Origin: Vermamoeba vermiformis
Lineage: Eukaryota > Tubulinea > Echinamoebida
Assembly: GCA_045837725.1 (NCBI GenBank)
Contig: JBEWZL010000179.1
Location: 186,001-250,000, forward strand
Direction of reading: 5' to 3'
DNA: 64,000 bases
Of the stretch, positions 47,901 through 58,503 are shown piece by piece. The notes below the pieces were generated by a model. It did no database searches and was not told where the DNA came from. It saw only the letters and a list, made by a program, of their open reading frames with translations. Made by a program: the position numbers and the translations under genes. Each line of letters begins with the position of its first letter. The stretch's first letter is position 1.

Positions 47901-48212
47901 CAGGGCATTGATGCACGTCGCGTGGTGGACAGTGGCATTGCGCCAGTGATCAACACGGGCATTGCACACAAGCAGCCAGGCATTGGACAGGTCGGGGCGG
48001 GCATTGCACTCGCACCACTCAGTCCATTCGCAGCCGCACTGGGCGCACTCAGCAGCAGACTCCTGCACAAGACCTCGCAGCACAAGAACACGCGTGCCTA
48101 CTCCACGCAGATTGTGCGTCGTCACGTGCCTGGCCACACATTGGTGGTGCGCAGAACAGCTGTGGCGTCAGTGCTGCGCGTGTTGAAGCGTGCGGTGACA
48201 CTGCTCAAGTGA
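44985..48212 (+). CDS. FdrA-DUF1116 fusion protein (AllF-AllG-like, oxamate carbamoyltransferase candidate)
   Basis: Four exons (44985-46856, 46902-47580, 47624-47844, 47904-48212) give 1026 residues. Residues 1-~520 are FdrA-like, a succinyl-CoA-synthetase-related fold: MMATPAFVELLAKSGVDVP, ALKRGAHVFMFSDNVPLEDE, LLMGPDCGTALIDGLPLGFA, GLVGASGTGLQQVSSL with GVGGRDLDDAVGG, and IDYGESEYTVGKAHPMID. After a linker, ~560-980 is DUF1116-like: HSGPPITWRAMCGPMKGAVI, CNDHHAVGPMAGIISPSMPV, ALQMGDECHNRN, IMSRNGVEFGIQMSG and IAPVINTGIAHK. In E. coli FdrA, the DUF1116 protein and a DUF2877 protein are separate subunits splitting oxalurate to oxamate and carbamoyl phosphate; no DUF2877 partner is in this window. 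A basic ~45-residue tail follows. Three introns with the local splice style show it is a resident nuclear gene. The reaction is inferred. Confidence 0.87.
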
Positions 48213-48265
48213 AGTACGTTGTAAAGGGAACTAGTGTATTTGAAAATAATACAAGACGGGGGTAA

Positions 48266-49206
48266 TTACATCTTAGACTTGGGCTTGGTGATAGTCGCGT
48301 GAATGAAGCCGCTCGGTTCATCGACGGGAATGAGCAGATCCGGTGTGTTTTCGAGCTTGAGCTTGGTGAAGTCGATCGTCCAGTTGTGAATGTTGGGCAT
48401 GGTCAGCGTGATGTTCTCAACTTGCGCGAGACGAGTGACGACCTTCTCGCCCGCAGAGTGAATGGTGCGCTGCACTGAAGGGCTGTACTCTGTCGCAAAG
48501 GTGCTGAACACCAGCGCGAGCACTTTGTTCCACGTGTCATTGAAGTCCACTGACTTGTAGCCACCGCGCACTGCTTCGGGGGTGTAGGTCCACACTGCTT
48601 GGACCTTGGTGCCGAACAATCTGTCAGCAACATCAGGCAGAGTGGTGTAGCGGCAGCGATGGAAGTTTTCGAAGCCAGATCCAGTCGTCTTGAGCACTTG
48701 CAAGTCGCGCACACCAGATTCGACCACTGCTGGGGCTCCACGAGGGGCGCTAATCTTAGCGGTGCGCACATACATAGCCTTCACGAACGAATGACCGTGC
48801 GGCTTGCCGTTGACGGGCATGCGCTCCCAGATGTCCTCCGTGATCTCAACATTGACTTTCTTTACGTGGCTGTATTCGCTGAGGAATTTTGCCGCCAATG
48901 CTTGACCATACTCTTCGATTGACTTGATGGGGTGGTCACGGGCAACAACGTAACTGAATTTAATTAAATTAGTAACAATTTTCATGAAATAAATTCAGGA
49001 TGGAGTTTTATGACATACACCATGTTTTTGCAGGTATCAGTAGGAACGACTTGAGAGTTGTCATCAGAGGTAAAACTCTTCTGGAAATCTCCTTCCAACA
49101 AGACTGCAACGTTGAGTTGCTTCAAGTCGTGATTTTCCTTGGAGTGGCGCGTGACCTTGACCAAGCGGACCTTGATCTTGCCGTAAGTATCGTAAGTAAT
49201 GGACAT
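48266..49206 (-). CDS. Urate oxidase (uricase), peroxisomal
   Basis: Cofactor-free oxidation of urate to 5-hydroxyisourate and hydrogen peroxide. Two exons (49206-49019, 48953-48266) give 291 residues, the normal size. The catalytic features are present: Lys10 in YGKIKVRLVKV, Thr56 in PTDTCKN, the RYTTLPDVADRLFGT segment with the urate-contacting arginine, and NIHNWTIDF with the conserved Asn/His pair. The C-terminus is KSKM. SKM is an accepted variant of the PTS1 peroxisomal signal. An in-frame ATG at 49245 would add 13 residues, but alignment to known uricases favours 49206. The gene converges on FdrA-DUF1116, only 53 bp apart. Confidence 0.95.
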
Positions 49207-49533
49207 GATTGCGGTGTTGTGTGAGTGTTGTGCTTGATGTTGCAAAATAGAAAATACCTGTTCGGCAAAGAATGGACGAAAAAGAATGTTTGGAAAAAAT
49301 CGGCGCTTCGTTCAGTGAAACAAACAGATTGCGATGGAGATTGCGAAAGAAGGCGTCTTAACATTAAGCATTCAGTACAGTGCCCCTAGCCATGTGTATA
49401 TACGTGGATGAAAGAGACGTGCGTTGTGAATCAATATTATACATTTATTCGGGCGCCGCTAATGAAATCTCTGCTAGTAGTCCCAGCGCATATATGCTTG
49501 AGTATACGCTATACTAGATATAAGACTAGCAGC
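49207..49533. other. Intergenic region between uricase start and Mpv17/PMP22 end
   Basis: 327 bp containing the uricase promoter and the 3' flank of the next minus-strand gene. No additional open frame or RNA gene was recognised. It lacks the CACGTG motif seen in the neighbouring divergent promoter. Confidence 0.4.
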
Positions 49534-50292
49534 TCACTTCAACTTCTTGCTGCTAGCATTCAACAAACTGAAGTAGATGTTCCACACCAGGGCCACCAAG
49601 TTGGAGAAGAGCACTTGGAGGTTGAGTGGCACGTAGCGGAAGTTGATGTACTGCGCCAAGGGCCATATTTTCAACTGCGCCACGACCATGCGCAACATGT
49701 TCTGCGAGATCTGAGTGTGCAATTTGTACCAAGTGCCTTCGAAAAGCGCGATCCAGCTCCAGAATAATACAAAGAGTGCAGGAGTGAATACTAGTTGATG
49801 CAGGGCTATTTTGAGCACGACTGTAACGGGAGTCTGGTGTAATTAAGCAGAATTAGCGCACTGCAGCGCGGTGTTTGAAATGGATCGTACCGTGGGGAAA
49901 CGACTGAAAACGTGATTTAAGAGCTTGTACCAATAATGTACTAATGGTCCTGTAACCACCAAGCCAAAGGAACCTGAACAACTCTGTTAAGATCGCGGAG
50001 TAATATTTCATTCATAGTCGAAATAATTATTCGCAGCGATTATTATTCATATTATTCAATGTGCACAGAGGTCGTACCAAATTTAATGGTGCGCATGACG
50101 TCCAATTTTTTGTTGCCGGCAATCTCTTGCGCAATAACATCACCCACCACATTGGTCACTGCCGATGTGATCGCCTTAATATTCATTAGTTATATATTAT
50201 GAGACCACGGTAAATATTACTTTAGTTTTGATTGGATGTTGATTCAGGTAGTTCAAGTAAAATTGCCAAATTGTCTTCAGCTGTGCTGCCAT
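49534..50292 (-). CDS. Mpv17/PMP22-family membrane protein
   Basis: Four exons (50292-50221, 50174-50078, 49973-49891, 49833-49534) give 183 residues with four hydrophobic segments. The family signature is clear: FYLNYLNQHPIKTKAITSAV, GDVIAQEIAG, FGLVVTGPLVHYWYKLLN, KIALHQLVFTPALF, EGTWYKL and WPLAQYINFRYVPLNLQVLF, ending LVWNIYFSLL. Members form small-molecule channels in peroxisomal (PXMP2) or mitochondrial (Mpv17, Sym1) inner membranes. Next to uricase and HIUase a peroxisomal pore for metabolites is attractive, but the sequence alone does not decide the membrane. Confidence 0.92.
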
Positions 50293-50422
50293 ATTGCAAT
50301 ACAAATATCAATAATTGTATAAATAACGGCCACTTGTTGCCCTATCAGCAAAATACACGCAAATGAAATGATCCGCGAGTTTTATTTACAATTTGTAGGC
50401 GCCAACAAACGATGCGCAGTAA

Positions 50423-51568
50423 TTAGCGTCGTCGCTCTTGTTTGACTGCTGCCTTCTTGCGCTCTTCTTCCTTGCGCGCCTTCTCTGCTTTGAACTTCTC
50501 GCGGGCTAGCTTCTTCTCTTCGACTTTCTGGGAACGTGTCAGTACCACGTGTCAAACAGTGACCTGCACTGCAGTAACACGTGACTTACCTTCACGTGGT
50601 CTAGTTTCATCTGTTCGCGCTTGGCTTGTTCTTCGAGCTTGGCCGCAGCACGATTGGGATTGACATCAGCTGTGACAGGTGTCAGTTCACGACCAGCAAT
50701 CAACGTGTCACACTGAGGTCTGCAAGCTACACTCACCGAAGGGGTCTTCAGGCAGACTGTCGAGCTTGAAGTGCGACAAGTCCTCTTCTTGACTGTCTTC
50801 GCCCTCTTCTTCGTCACTCCTGCGTGCACGTGTTAGTCTGGACTGCTACTGACAAATGAATATAGCAGCACAACAAATATAGCAGTAGTAACACCGCGGT
50901 GCTTGCTATCAACATCTGATTCGACGTACAGTCCTTCGCGCACGTAGCTGTACTGGGACAGAATGGCGCGCTTCTCAGCCTGACTCAACTTGTTTATCTC
51001 CCTGTCAACTGTTAGTACGCGACATCTACCAGGGCCTGTCACGTGACACGCGCAGACAGGTCTACTAGGACGCAGATAATAGCGGTCTGCTGCTTACTTC
51101 TTTTCAGCCGTGTCTTCAGGGGTGAGAATTTTAAGCTCGGTCAATGCTACAAATGCGACGTTAGGCCTGCATAATAGCCACTGTTCTATTCTCGCTTACT
51201 CTCTTCCAAACTCTTCACTGATTTCTTAGCGGCATTGGTATTGTTTTTATTATTTTTGACTGATCGCCATTGATCGAGAACGCTGCTTACAAAATCATCC
51301 TGAATAATCATTAATAATTAATACGATTTTTTTTAAATTGTTTTAAAACGTCGTGTCACGAACAGATCGAGATCCAGGTAAGATCGTGTCGTGACTCGAC
51401 AAAATAATTACGCACGATATTTGGGAGGTCACCAATATAGTCCTTGATTTCTTCACTTTTAGAAGCATTGTCCATAGAATCGTCGTCGAGAATGGTCATT
51501 ATGAAGGGGAGGTAGACGGCTTCATCCAGATCCATTTCAATCAACTTGCTTTTCAACCAACCATCCAT
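50423..51568 (-). CDS. CCDC43-like coiled-coil protein
   Basis: Seven exons (51568-51416, 51299-51200, 51146-51098, 51001-50930, 50819-50737, 50669-50590, 50527-50423) give about 213 residues, close to animal CCDC43. The N-terminal domain (MDGWLKSKLIEMDLDEAVYL) and the helix DDFVSSVLDQW correspond to the family's conserved head. The middle has LSQAEKRAILSQYSYV. The acidic stretch SDEEEGEDSQEEDL precedes a Lys/Glu/Arg-rich terminal helix ending QERRR. The donor at 50929 is the least certain: the flanking codons (VESDVDSK) also look coding. Function is poorly known. The gene is divergent from PA200/Blm10. Confidence 0.75.
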
Positions 51569-51973
51569 TGTCGATAATCTAATAACTTGTTCTGAACTAC
51601 AACGTCTTGTCTTCTGAATGAAGAGGGTTAGATCGAAAGAAAAAAAACAGTCACACGTGATTTTGTGGACGCGACTACATCTCACAAGGACGATTAAGAA
51701 GAATAACAAGAGGGTGCATAACACTAGCTGAGTGCGTCGATAACACGCTGAGATAGGCATTAATTGATGATGCACCCTCGCTGGTTGGCTGGACAGCGAA
51801 TGGGTGAGTCAAGCGACCGTCAACGACTCGTCATCACAGAGCAACATCATTATTAGTCGCGCATTCAGTGGGTCAGCGGAGCGGTCTAATTCCTCGGCTG
51901 ACTCAGTCAACACGTTCAGTTTTCAATTTCAATTTCACTCAACAACAACGCAGCACGAATAAGTAACTCTATT
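51569..51973. promoter_or_regulatory. Divergent promoter region between CCDC43-like and PA200/Blm10 genes
   Basis: 405 bp between two outward-facing starts, with a CACGTG near 51654 and a pyrimidine/purine asymmetric stretch. A minus-strand open frame continues upstream of the CCDC43 start here. It reads as hydrophobic low-complexity residues without support and is treated as UTR. Confidence 0.4.
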
Positions 51974-54900
51974 ATGGAGTACCTACCCGAGCTGCCATAT
52001 AGCAACAAGACCTCGCTGCAAGATGAAGCACGCGATAATGTTGCTAAAGTAATCCATGGTCTGGAAGAGGCGCTTCGCGTGCACGATTATCATCGCGGCA
52101 CTACATATTATATTAGAGGGCTTAACACATGTTTGGATCAGAAGATCGCACTCTCCGCGAAAGAAAGGGAGCAGATTTGTCAGGTTCTTTGGAAAACTTT
52201 CCAACAGCCTGATCTGAGTTTGCATATTCAAACCAAAGTGGCGAACGTATTAGCACGAATTTTGAAGCAAGTATCTCCATTATTTCAATTTCTTAAGCCA
52301 CCTAATAATGAGTCACTATATTTATTAAAAATATTTTTTACCAAATTAGGAAATCAAATAAGAAACCAGACGTCGCATTCAATTTCACAGTGTCATGGAG
52401 ACCTGTGTACGATATATTGCGACAAGTTCACTTTCGCAAGTGGTTTGTACCTGAGTACAACGGTCCCGCAATCAAAATGTAAGCCAGCGGTTGACAGGTG
52501 TCATCCAGTGACTGACGCGTGAACAGGTCGCACACCAGAGCCATCAAAAATCTCGTCAGACATCTCCGAGCTCGCTTTGACGTCAATGCCGGCAGTGAAT
52601 TGTTGCACGAATTCAGCGGCCTCATGTCGTCACGTGACAACACATTGTTCCGCGCACAGATCGTGCTGACACTGCTGTACCCTACGCGTCACATCGGCAA
52701 TGACACGCAGCACACTGAGCAGTGGCACGTGTTCATCGATCGCTGTTTGGACTGGTGGGAACTCGTGGGTGAGTACTGACGATGACACTTGCCTAATATG
52801 GTAACTGACAGCAGCGACAGACAACAGTCTGGGCTGGGACTACAGCTTCATCGCACTGCTCGCGCGCATTGCCAAGCATCAAGTGGCGTGTGTGCACTGG
52901 ACGCAACCGCAAGTGGCGCGAATCTTTGCGCGCATAATTAAGATGACCGGTGAGCAGTTGAATGATGACTATATTTGGCAATGACCACGACTTATTGTGC
53001 AAATTACAGACTTGGCTCTCGGCAACACGCAGCTGCAACACGTGAAACAACACGTGCCCAATGACTGTCGGCTGTTTTTGCCACGTGACATCAGCTATGC
53101 CGCATTCTCCAAAATAGGCAAGTTCCTGGCCTATGCGGTAGATCACGGCGATCACGTGCTCGACAACACCGCGCAGTTGATGTCACAGCTGCGCACGTAC
53201 TACCAGCCCGTCAACCAGGGCAGTTGGACCACCAAGCTGTCCACGCTGTTGCTCGCCGTCACGCAGCACTTCACGCACCGATTGAGTCAGCCGAGTGTGC
53301 CCGCACCTGAGACCAGTGCCAGCATGGTGCAGTTGTTGTTGCCACTTGCCACCAGTCAGTTGTACTCCTCGCAACATGGGGCTAGTCGTGCCGCGGTGCA
53401 ATGCTTGAAGTATCTCAGCTGTAAGTGCCGCTAAAAATAGCTCTCCAATCAGCACTCACGCCTTCGCAGATCTCGATGCAGCACTGGTGTTTCAAGCCCT
53501 GGTCGATCGATTCTATTTTGCACTGGAGACGCTGAATGCGGTACGGCACACTTTTGAGATCTATTTATAGAGCTGACTGACACGTGACAGGCCCAACAAC
53601 TGGGACCCACCCTCGATGCTCTGAGTGCCATGTTAGAGTCGCTGATTCTGAACCGTCGCAATGGTGTCAGTCACGTGGAGGGTGACAGCAATCTCGTGAC
53701 GCATCTCGCGGACTTTTTGTTCCACATCTTGCCAGCCATTGACACCAATGACCCGCAGAAGACTTATTCCGCCTTCAAGTTTTATTATGGTATTGAATGC
53801 CGTTCATGAATCTTTCTTCTCATTCTATTTTTAGCCTTTTTACTTGCGGTGCCACTCGTGCAGGAGACCAGTGCCAGCAACTCTTTGTCAGCTATTGATC
53901 AGCAGCGGCAAAATGTCACTGCTGTGTTCCCTGAGTGGGCGATGCTATTTTTGGACAAAACTTTCACTTACGTACGTACTCGTTTGCTGATTGGCGCAGT
54001 GGTTGACACGTGTCATTTGCAGCTCAGCAACAAGACCAAACCACCCAAAAAACCGTCGTATCAAGAACAGCTGTTCACTTTGGTGTTCACGGTATGACAC
54101 GACCATATATAAGGCGGACCTCAACTAAATCACGTGACTCAGAACACGTGCGACCTCTTCTTCGCGCAGTCCTCCGATGAAATCTACACTGCCGCACTCA
54201 CCAAACTGCTCGACTTCATTGCCAATGAATTTGCTCTCAATGCCACCGCGGAGGTCTGTATTTGACAGCTGTCATCTGAAAATCGTTGCAAAGATTTACT
54301 TAATTTGGCAGTTCTCCATCATGCTGGCAGCAGCAGTGCGTGGGCGTCCTTCAGAGGCCTATCCGCGCGTGATGCAACGACTGCTGTCACGTGTGCTCGA
54401 TGACGATGAGCCCTCGCTCGAACATCAGAGTGCGGAACAACTCCAGTGGTTCACTGAACTCATTGCTGGGGCCTCCTCGCAAGCCGGTGCAGCCGTCTTG
54501 CCCTTCAGGCACGTGACATTTCTGTCTTCGCGCTCACTGACCTATTTTTAGAACACCACTCACGCGCTTGCTGTCACTGACACTCAATGACACGCGCAAA
54601 TCTGTCATCGAAGTTGGTGCCACTCTGTTGACAGGTGTCATCAAGGGTGTTGCGCACTACTGGCCCAATGATTTCCGCTCGTTGCCACCCTCGTTGTGGC
54701 ACTCTGCCACGCCGAAAGTTAGTCTTTGGTGTCACCGCACGGACAAGGCTGAAATTTCGTGGCATGTCCCCTCAGCGGAAGAACTCGCATTCGCTGGTGA
54801 AGTGCTCACCGCCGTGGCTCGTCCCGCCATGACGCGCTTGCAGAAAGGTTTGGACGAGCAAATTGCCTTATTTGGCAGCCACCACAAATTCACCACGTGG

Positions 54901-57900
54901 CGAGATTTGCATCACGTGCTCACAGTGGTGCGCAGTGGCAGCACAGTACTGCGAGCTGAACGACGCGATCTGGATGACGAGTGAGTTACCATATTTAGCA
55001 CATTATTCCGCCATACTGACCTCTCAGCAGCCAAGAGTGGACCGCGCACAAAGGACTCACTGAACTGCGCGAGATCACGTGGTACCACGGATACGAGCAC
55101 GGTGTGGACGGTGCGTCTAAATTTAGCCGCAGACAGTCAACTGACACTTTGACAGCTGCAGATCATCCTCTGCGCGAAGACATGCTGGCCCTGGTTGATG
55201 GCCTCATTCAAGCGCACGTGTCACGAGGTCAAAGTGACACTTCGCCTGACGCGTTGGTTGAGTTGCTAAAATTAGCTACCACACTGTTGACGCACGGGCC
55301 CAACACGCACAAGGTACGGTGCTATAATTAGCTGACGATGGCACTGACTCGTGGCAGAATGTGACACGTGTCAGAATGCGATACTCAATTTGGAGAGCCA
55401 CGTGGAGCCCCAAAGAACTGAATGTCAAAGTGCCACTGCCACGTCACCTGCAAGCGATGCGCGCGCACTACCGTCACGTGACACGCGTGCCCGAAATAGG
55501 TCCTTTGCGCCACTCCAAGTCACGTGACTGTCTCGCATCGGTGGTGGCACTCGCTGGCACGGATTGGCAGGTGTTCAGCCCCCTGAGCAACAAGTTGACA
55601 TCTGCTGTCAAACGACCTGCTGCGCTGAGTGCCGTACTGCCAGGTAAATAGTTGCAATGACAATCATAGTATTAACGCTGCTATTTTTAGATCTGCTGCA
55701 CATTCTGTCCAGTGCTGGTAAGTGATCGCTCTCCAGCAAAAGCTGTTCTAATCTATTTTTAGACACCACGGAAGATCGTGTCAAAATGTCAGTCCACGTG
55801 CTCAAAGACAGTGGCGTGTTGAAGCGCGTGTCACACGAGTGGAAGTGGCGCGCAGAATTGTTGCAACACTTGCTGCACGCCGATGTGCACACCGATGCCC
55901 TGATTCAACTGCAAATATTCGAATTGTTCGCCAAATTTGCAGCTAGTTTGTATCACTTGCCACTCACAACGGACACTGCCCTGGTGGAAGATGTCAAACT
56001 CCGAGAGCTACTCGTGCAGCGGAACAACTCCGTTCTGAAAGCTTTTGTCGGCTTGGTACGTTGCAGATGACATTTCCATATTTGGCTAACGAATCATTGC
56101 ACTAGTTTGAATCCCTTGTGTCTGTGTTGGACAAGCCGAATCTCCATTGGAGATATGAACTGTTTGTGGTGGCATCGATCGTTCTGCTCGCGCAACGCTT
56201 GCCCGACGAATTCCCAGTTGCCATTTTAGGCAAGTACTGCCACGTAGGACCGTAGAAGCAAGAACTAACAGGCTTTCACAGAACGGCTGGTCACGTGGCT
56301 GTTGGACCAATGTCAGCACAATCTCCCTGTCATTCGGTCACTGGCTGTCAAAGCTGTCTCAGCTCTGTTGATTGCACATCAGCAAAGACATCACGTGACT
56401 GCTGCTCCTTGGAAGCCGAGATTACCTTCCTTATTTGGCACTTCGAGACCCCTCACTTCACCGCTGCATGCCGTGCTGACCTCGTGCGTTGAACGGAAGC
56501 TGTCAAGTGTCAAACAGGTGACTGCGCTATTGACTTTGTTTGACCAAGACCACGCGACTCAGGTACGAACTTGCCTAATTTAGCAATGTCCAGTGCACTA
56601 ACTGTGCCCAGACGAGCGAAGAGCCGCAACAACAAATCGCGAGCATGATGAAGTCCAAGCTGAGCTGGGCCTCGAATGTCTTGGTAAGTCACGTGACTGT
56701 GCGTGCGAGTGCGCTACTGACACGTGTCAGAACATGAACTTGGACTTCTTGACGAGCGGTGACAGCAACAACAGCGACCAGGGCTCGGTGTTCAACAAGC
56801 TGTTGGAGGTGCAGCGTGACTGGGTGCACTTCAAATCTCCGCTGGCACGTGACACCTCCGAACACTCGCAATTCTCCGTGCTGTTTGCCTCCTTCTGGTA
56901 CAATGTAGCACGTGTCTTCAGCGCCAACAATAATTCCGCCTGGTTCACGCAAGTCGTACATCCTATTTTGGAATCACGGCTGAATTCCAACGACGTGTCA
57001 CGCGCTAGCAGATGTGTGACAGCGGAATTACTCGCAGGTCTGACACGTGCATTGACAGCAGATCACGTGGCTCGCAACGACGCGCAGCTAATCACGTGGT
57101 GGAGTGCGGTGCATCGCCGATCACTCGATGTCGATGACGTGGATGATTGGTCCGCTGCATTGAGATATTCCGCGCACCATCGCGACCCTGCGCGCTTTGA
57201 ATTCCTAATTAAGAGCGTGCTGTCACCAAGGCCCTTGGACGTCGAATCCAGTTCTTTGGAGCACGTGAAGCAGTTGAATCTGATTGGTGCGTTGTTGCCC
57301 GAACACTCGTGGCTGGCACTCAGCTACGCGACTGAACTGCTGCACTATCTCGCGGAACATTTGACGCACGTGAACAAACTGGTTCGCTTGGAAATAGCGT
57401 CATTGCTTAATTTGGTAAGTGGGGTAGTGCGTTGCAACGAGTGTTGCTAATATTGGCAAAGATTGCAGGAATTTACGAACAATCAGCGGTGCATGCCCCC
57501 CACGTGCCGGTGGAAAGGTAAGAGCACGACAACAGCGATAGCCACTGACCTCCTCGCAGCTTCAAACAGTTCATGCACCAGTTGATTGCGCGCCTGGACC
57601 AGTCTGAGGCTCTGAACGACACTGACAGCAAAGCGATGAGTGAACAAGCGCGGTAAGTGACACGTGTCAAACAGCGTGTCAGAGCTAATGTTTCACGGAT
57701 AGATTCAAAGAGACGATTGTCAATGTGATTCACAAGGCCGTAGCGCACAACAACGCAGCCCCGTTGATGCCCTACTTGTCGCGCTTGTTGGTGGCACTGT
57801 TCGCGCACGCGGTGGACCAGAACGAGGACGTGAAGAATTCTGCGCGCAAGACACTGCTGCTCGTGGCACAGACCAGTGTGAAGCAACCCTACTTGGACGA

Positions 57901-58453
57901 GTACATTGCGGCTATTGAAGCCATCAGTCGCAGCAACAACTTCCAAGTGCGCAAGACGTTGTTGCTCTTCACGCAGATTATGGTCTTCAATCACGCCTAC
58001 TCCCTCAGCCAACAGCAGATCCACGCCCTGCTGCGCGTCATCACTGGCTTGCTCTATGACTTGCGCGTTGAAGTCGCAGACACCGCACGAGTAGCATTGT
58101 CCTCGTTCATCAAGTCCATTGCCCCACGCATCCAGGTCGCAGATCTGATCGCTCAGTTTGCAGCGCAGTTAGCTGCCGAGGGAACTGAAACTCGACTTGG
58201 AGCTGCACTTGGATTGCGAGGAGTCATTGAAAGCTATCCATACGATGTACCTGAATGGATGCCTGCAGCGCTCACCAAGCTCGTGGCGTACTTGCGCGAC
58301 AAGAACAGCAACATCCGGCAAAGTGTCAATGATGGCTTGCAAGAGTTCTGGAGAACGCACAGGGATGACTGGGAGCTCAACTTCAAGAACAAGTTCACTA
58401 CCGCTCAGATCAATGCTATTCAGCAGCGAACGAGCACTTCTTACTATGCCTAA
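51974..58453 (+). CDS. Proteasome activator PA200/Blm10 (PSME4)
   Basis: ATP-independent HEAT-repeat cap of the 20S proteasome. Twenty-four exons join in frame to 1774 residues; human PSME4 has about 1840. The N-terminus begins MEYLPELPYSNKTSLQDEA. An early conserved block reads FNFTVSWRPVYDIL. The body is HEAT helices, and the C-terminus includes VPEWMPAALTKLVAYLRDKN and FWRTHRDDWELNFKNKFT. It ends SYYA, the HbYX-like YYA tail that inserts into the 20S alpha pockets and opens the gate, a strong family marker. Two introns use GC donors (after 54508 and after 56229). Acceptors at 52362 and 57461 were chosen because only they keep the frame. The gene carries many CACGTG and CTA(A/T)4TAG palindromes. 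Confidence 0.92.
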
Positions 58454-58503
58454 ATAGTTTGATTGATCTGTAGATCGAGTTTTATTTACAATTACAAAGT
58501 TGT

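Larger units (their letters stand above)
37058..57455. repeat. Dispersed CTA(A/T)4TAG (MEF2-site-like) palindromes in the Furry and PA200 genes
   Basis: A 10-bp palindrome of the form CTA(A/T)4TAG, and near variants, recurs many times. In introns it often supplies the acceptor itself, as at 37351-37360, 37823-37832, 42167-42176, 53825-53834, 54542-54551, 55681-55690 and 55753-55762. Other copies sit inside introns away from the acceptor (about 39652, 40275, 41684, 53430). Some lie in exons, where splicing cannot explain them (about 37058, 41779, 42294, 43469, 55266). CC/GG-flanked variants such as CCTAATTAGG also occur (42529, 43960). I noticed few copies in the first 29 kb. Confidence 0.6.

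Noticed and set aside
52271-52522. Continuation of the first PA200 exon to a stop at 52522
   Set aside because: Another frame of the same stretch encodes the conserved WRPVYDIL block, reached by an intron with its acceptor at 52362.
57415-57468. Acceptor at gattgcag, 57468, for PA200 exon 22
   Set aside because: It leads to a stop in the next exon. The upstream acceptor at 57461 keeps the frame and gives a sensible peptide.
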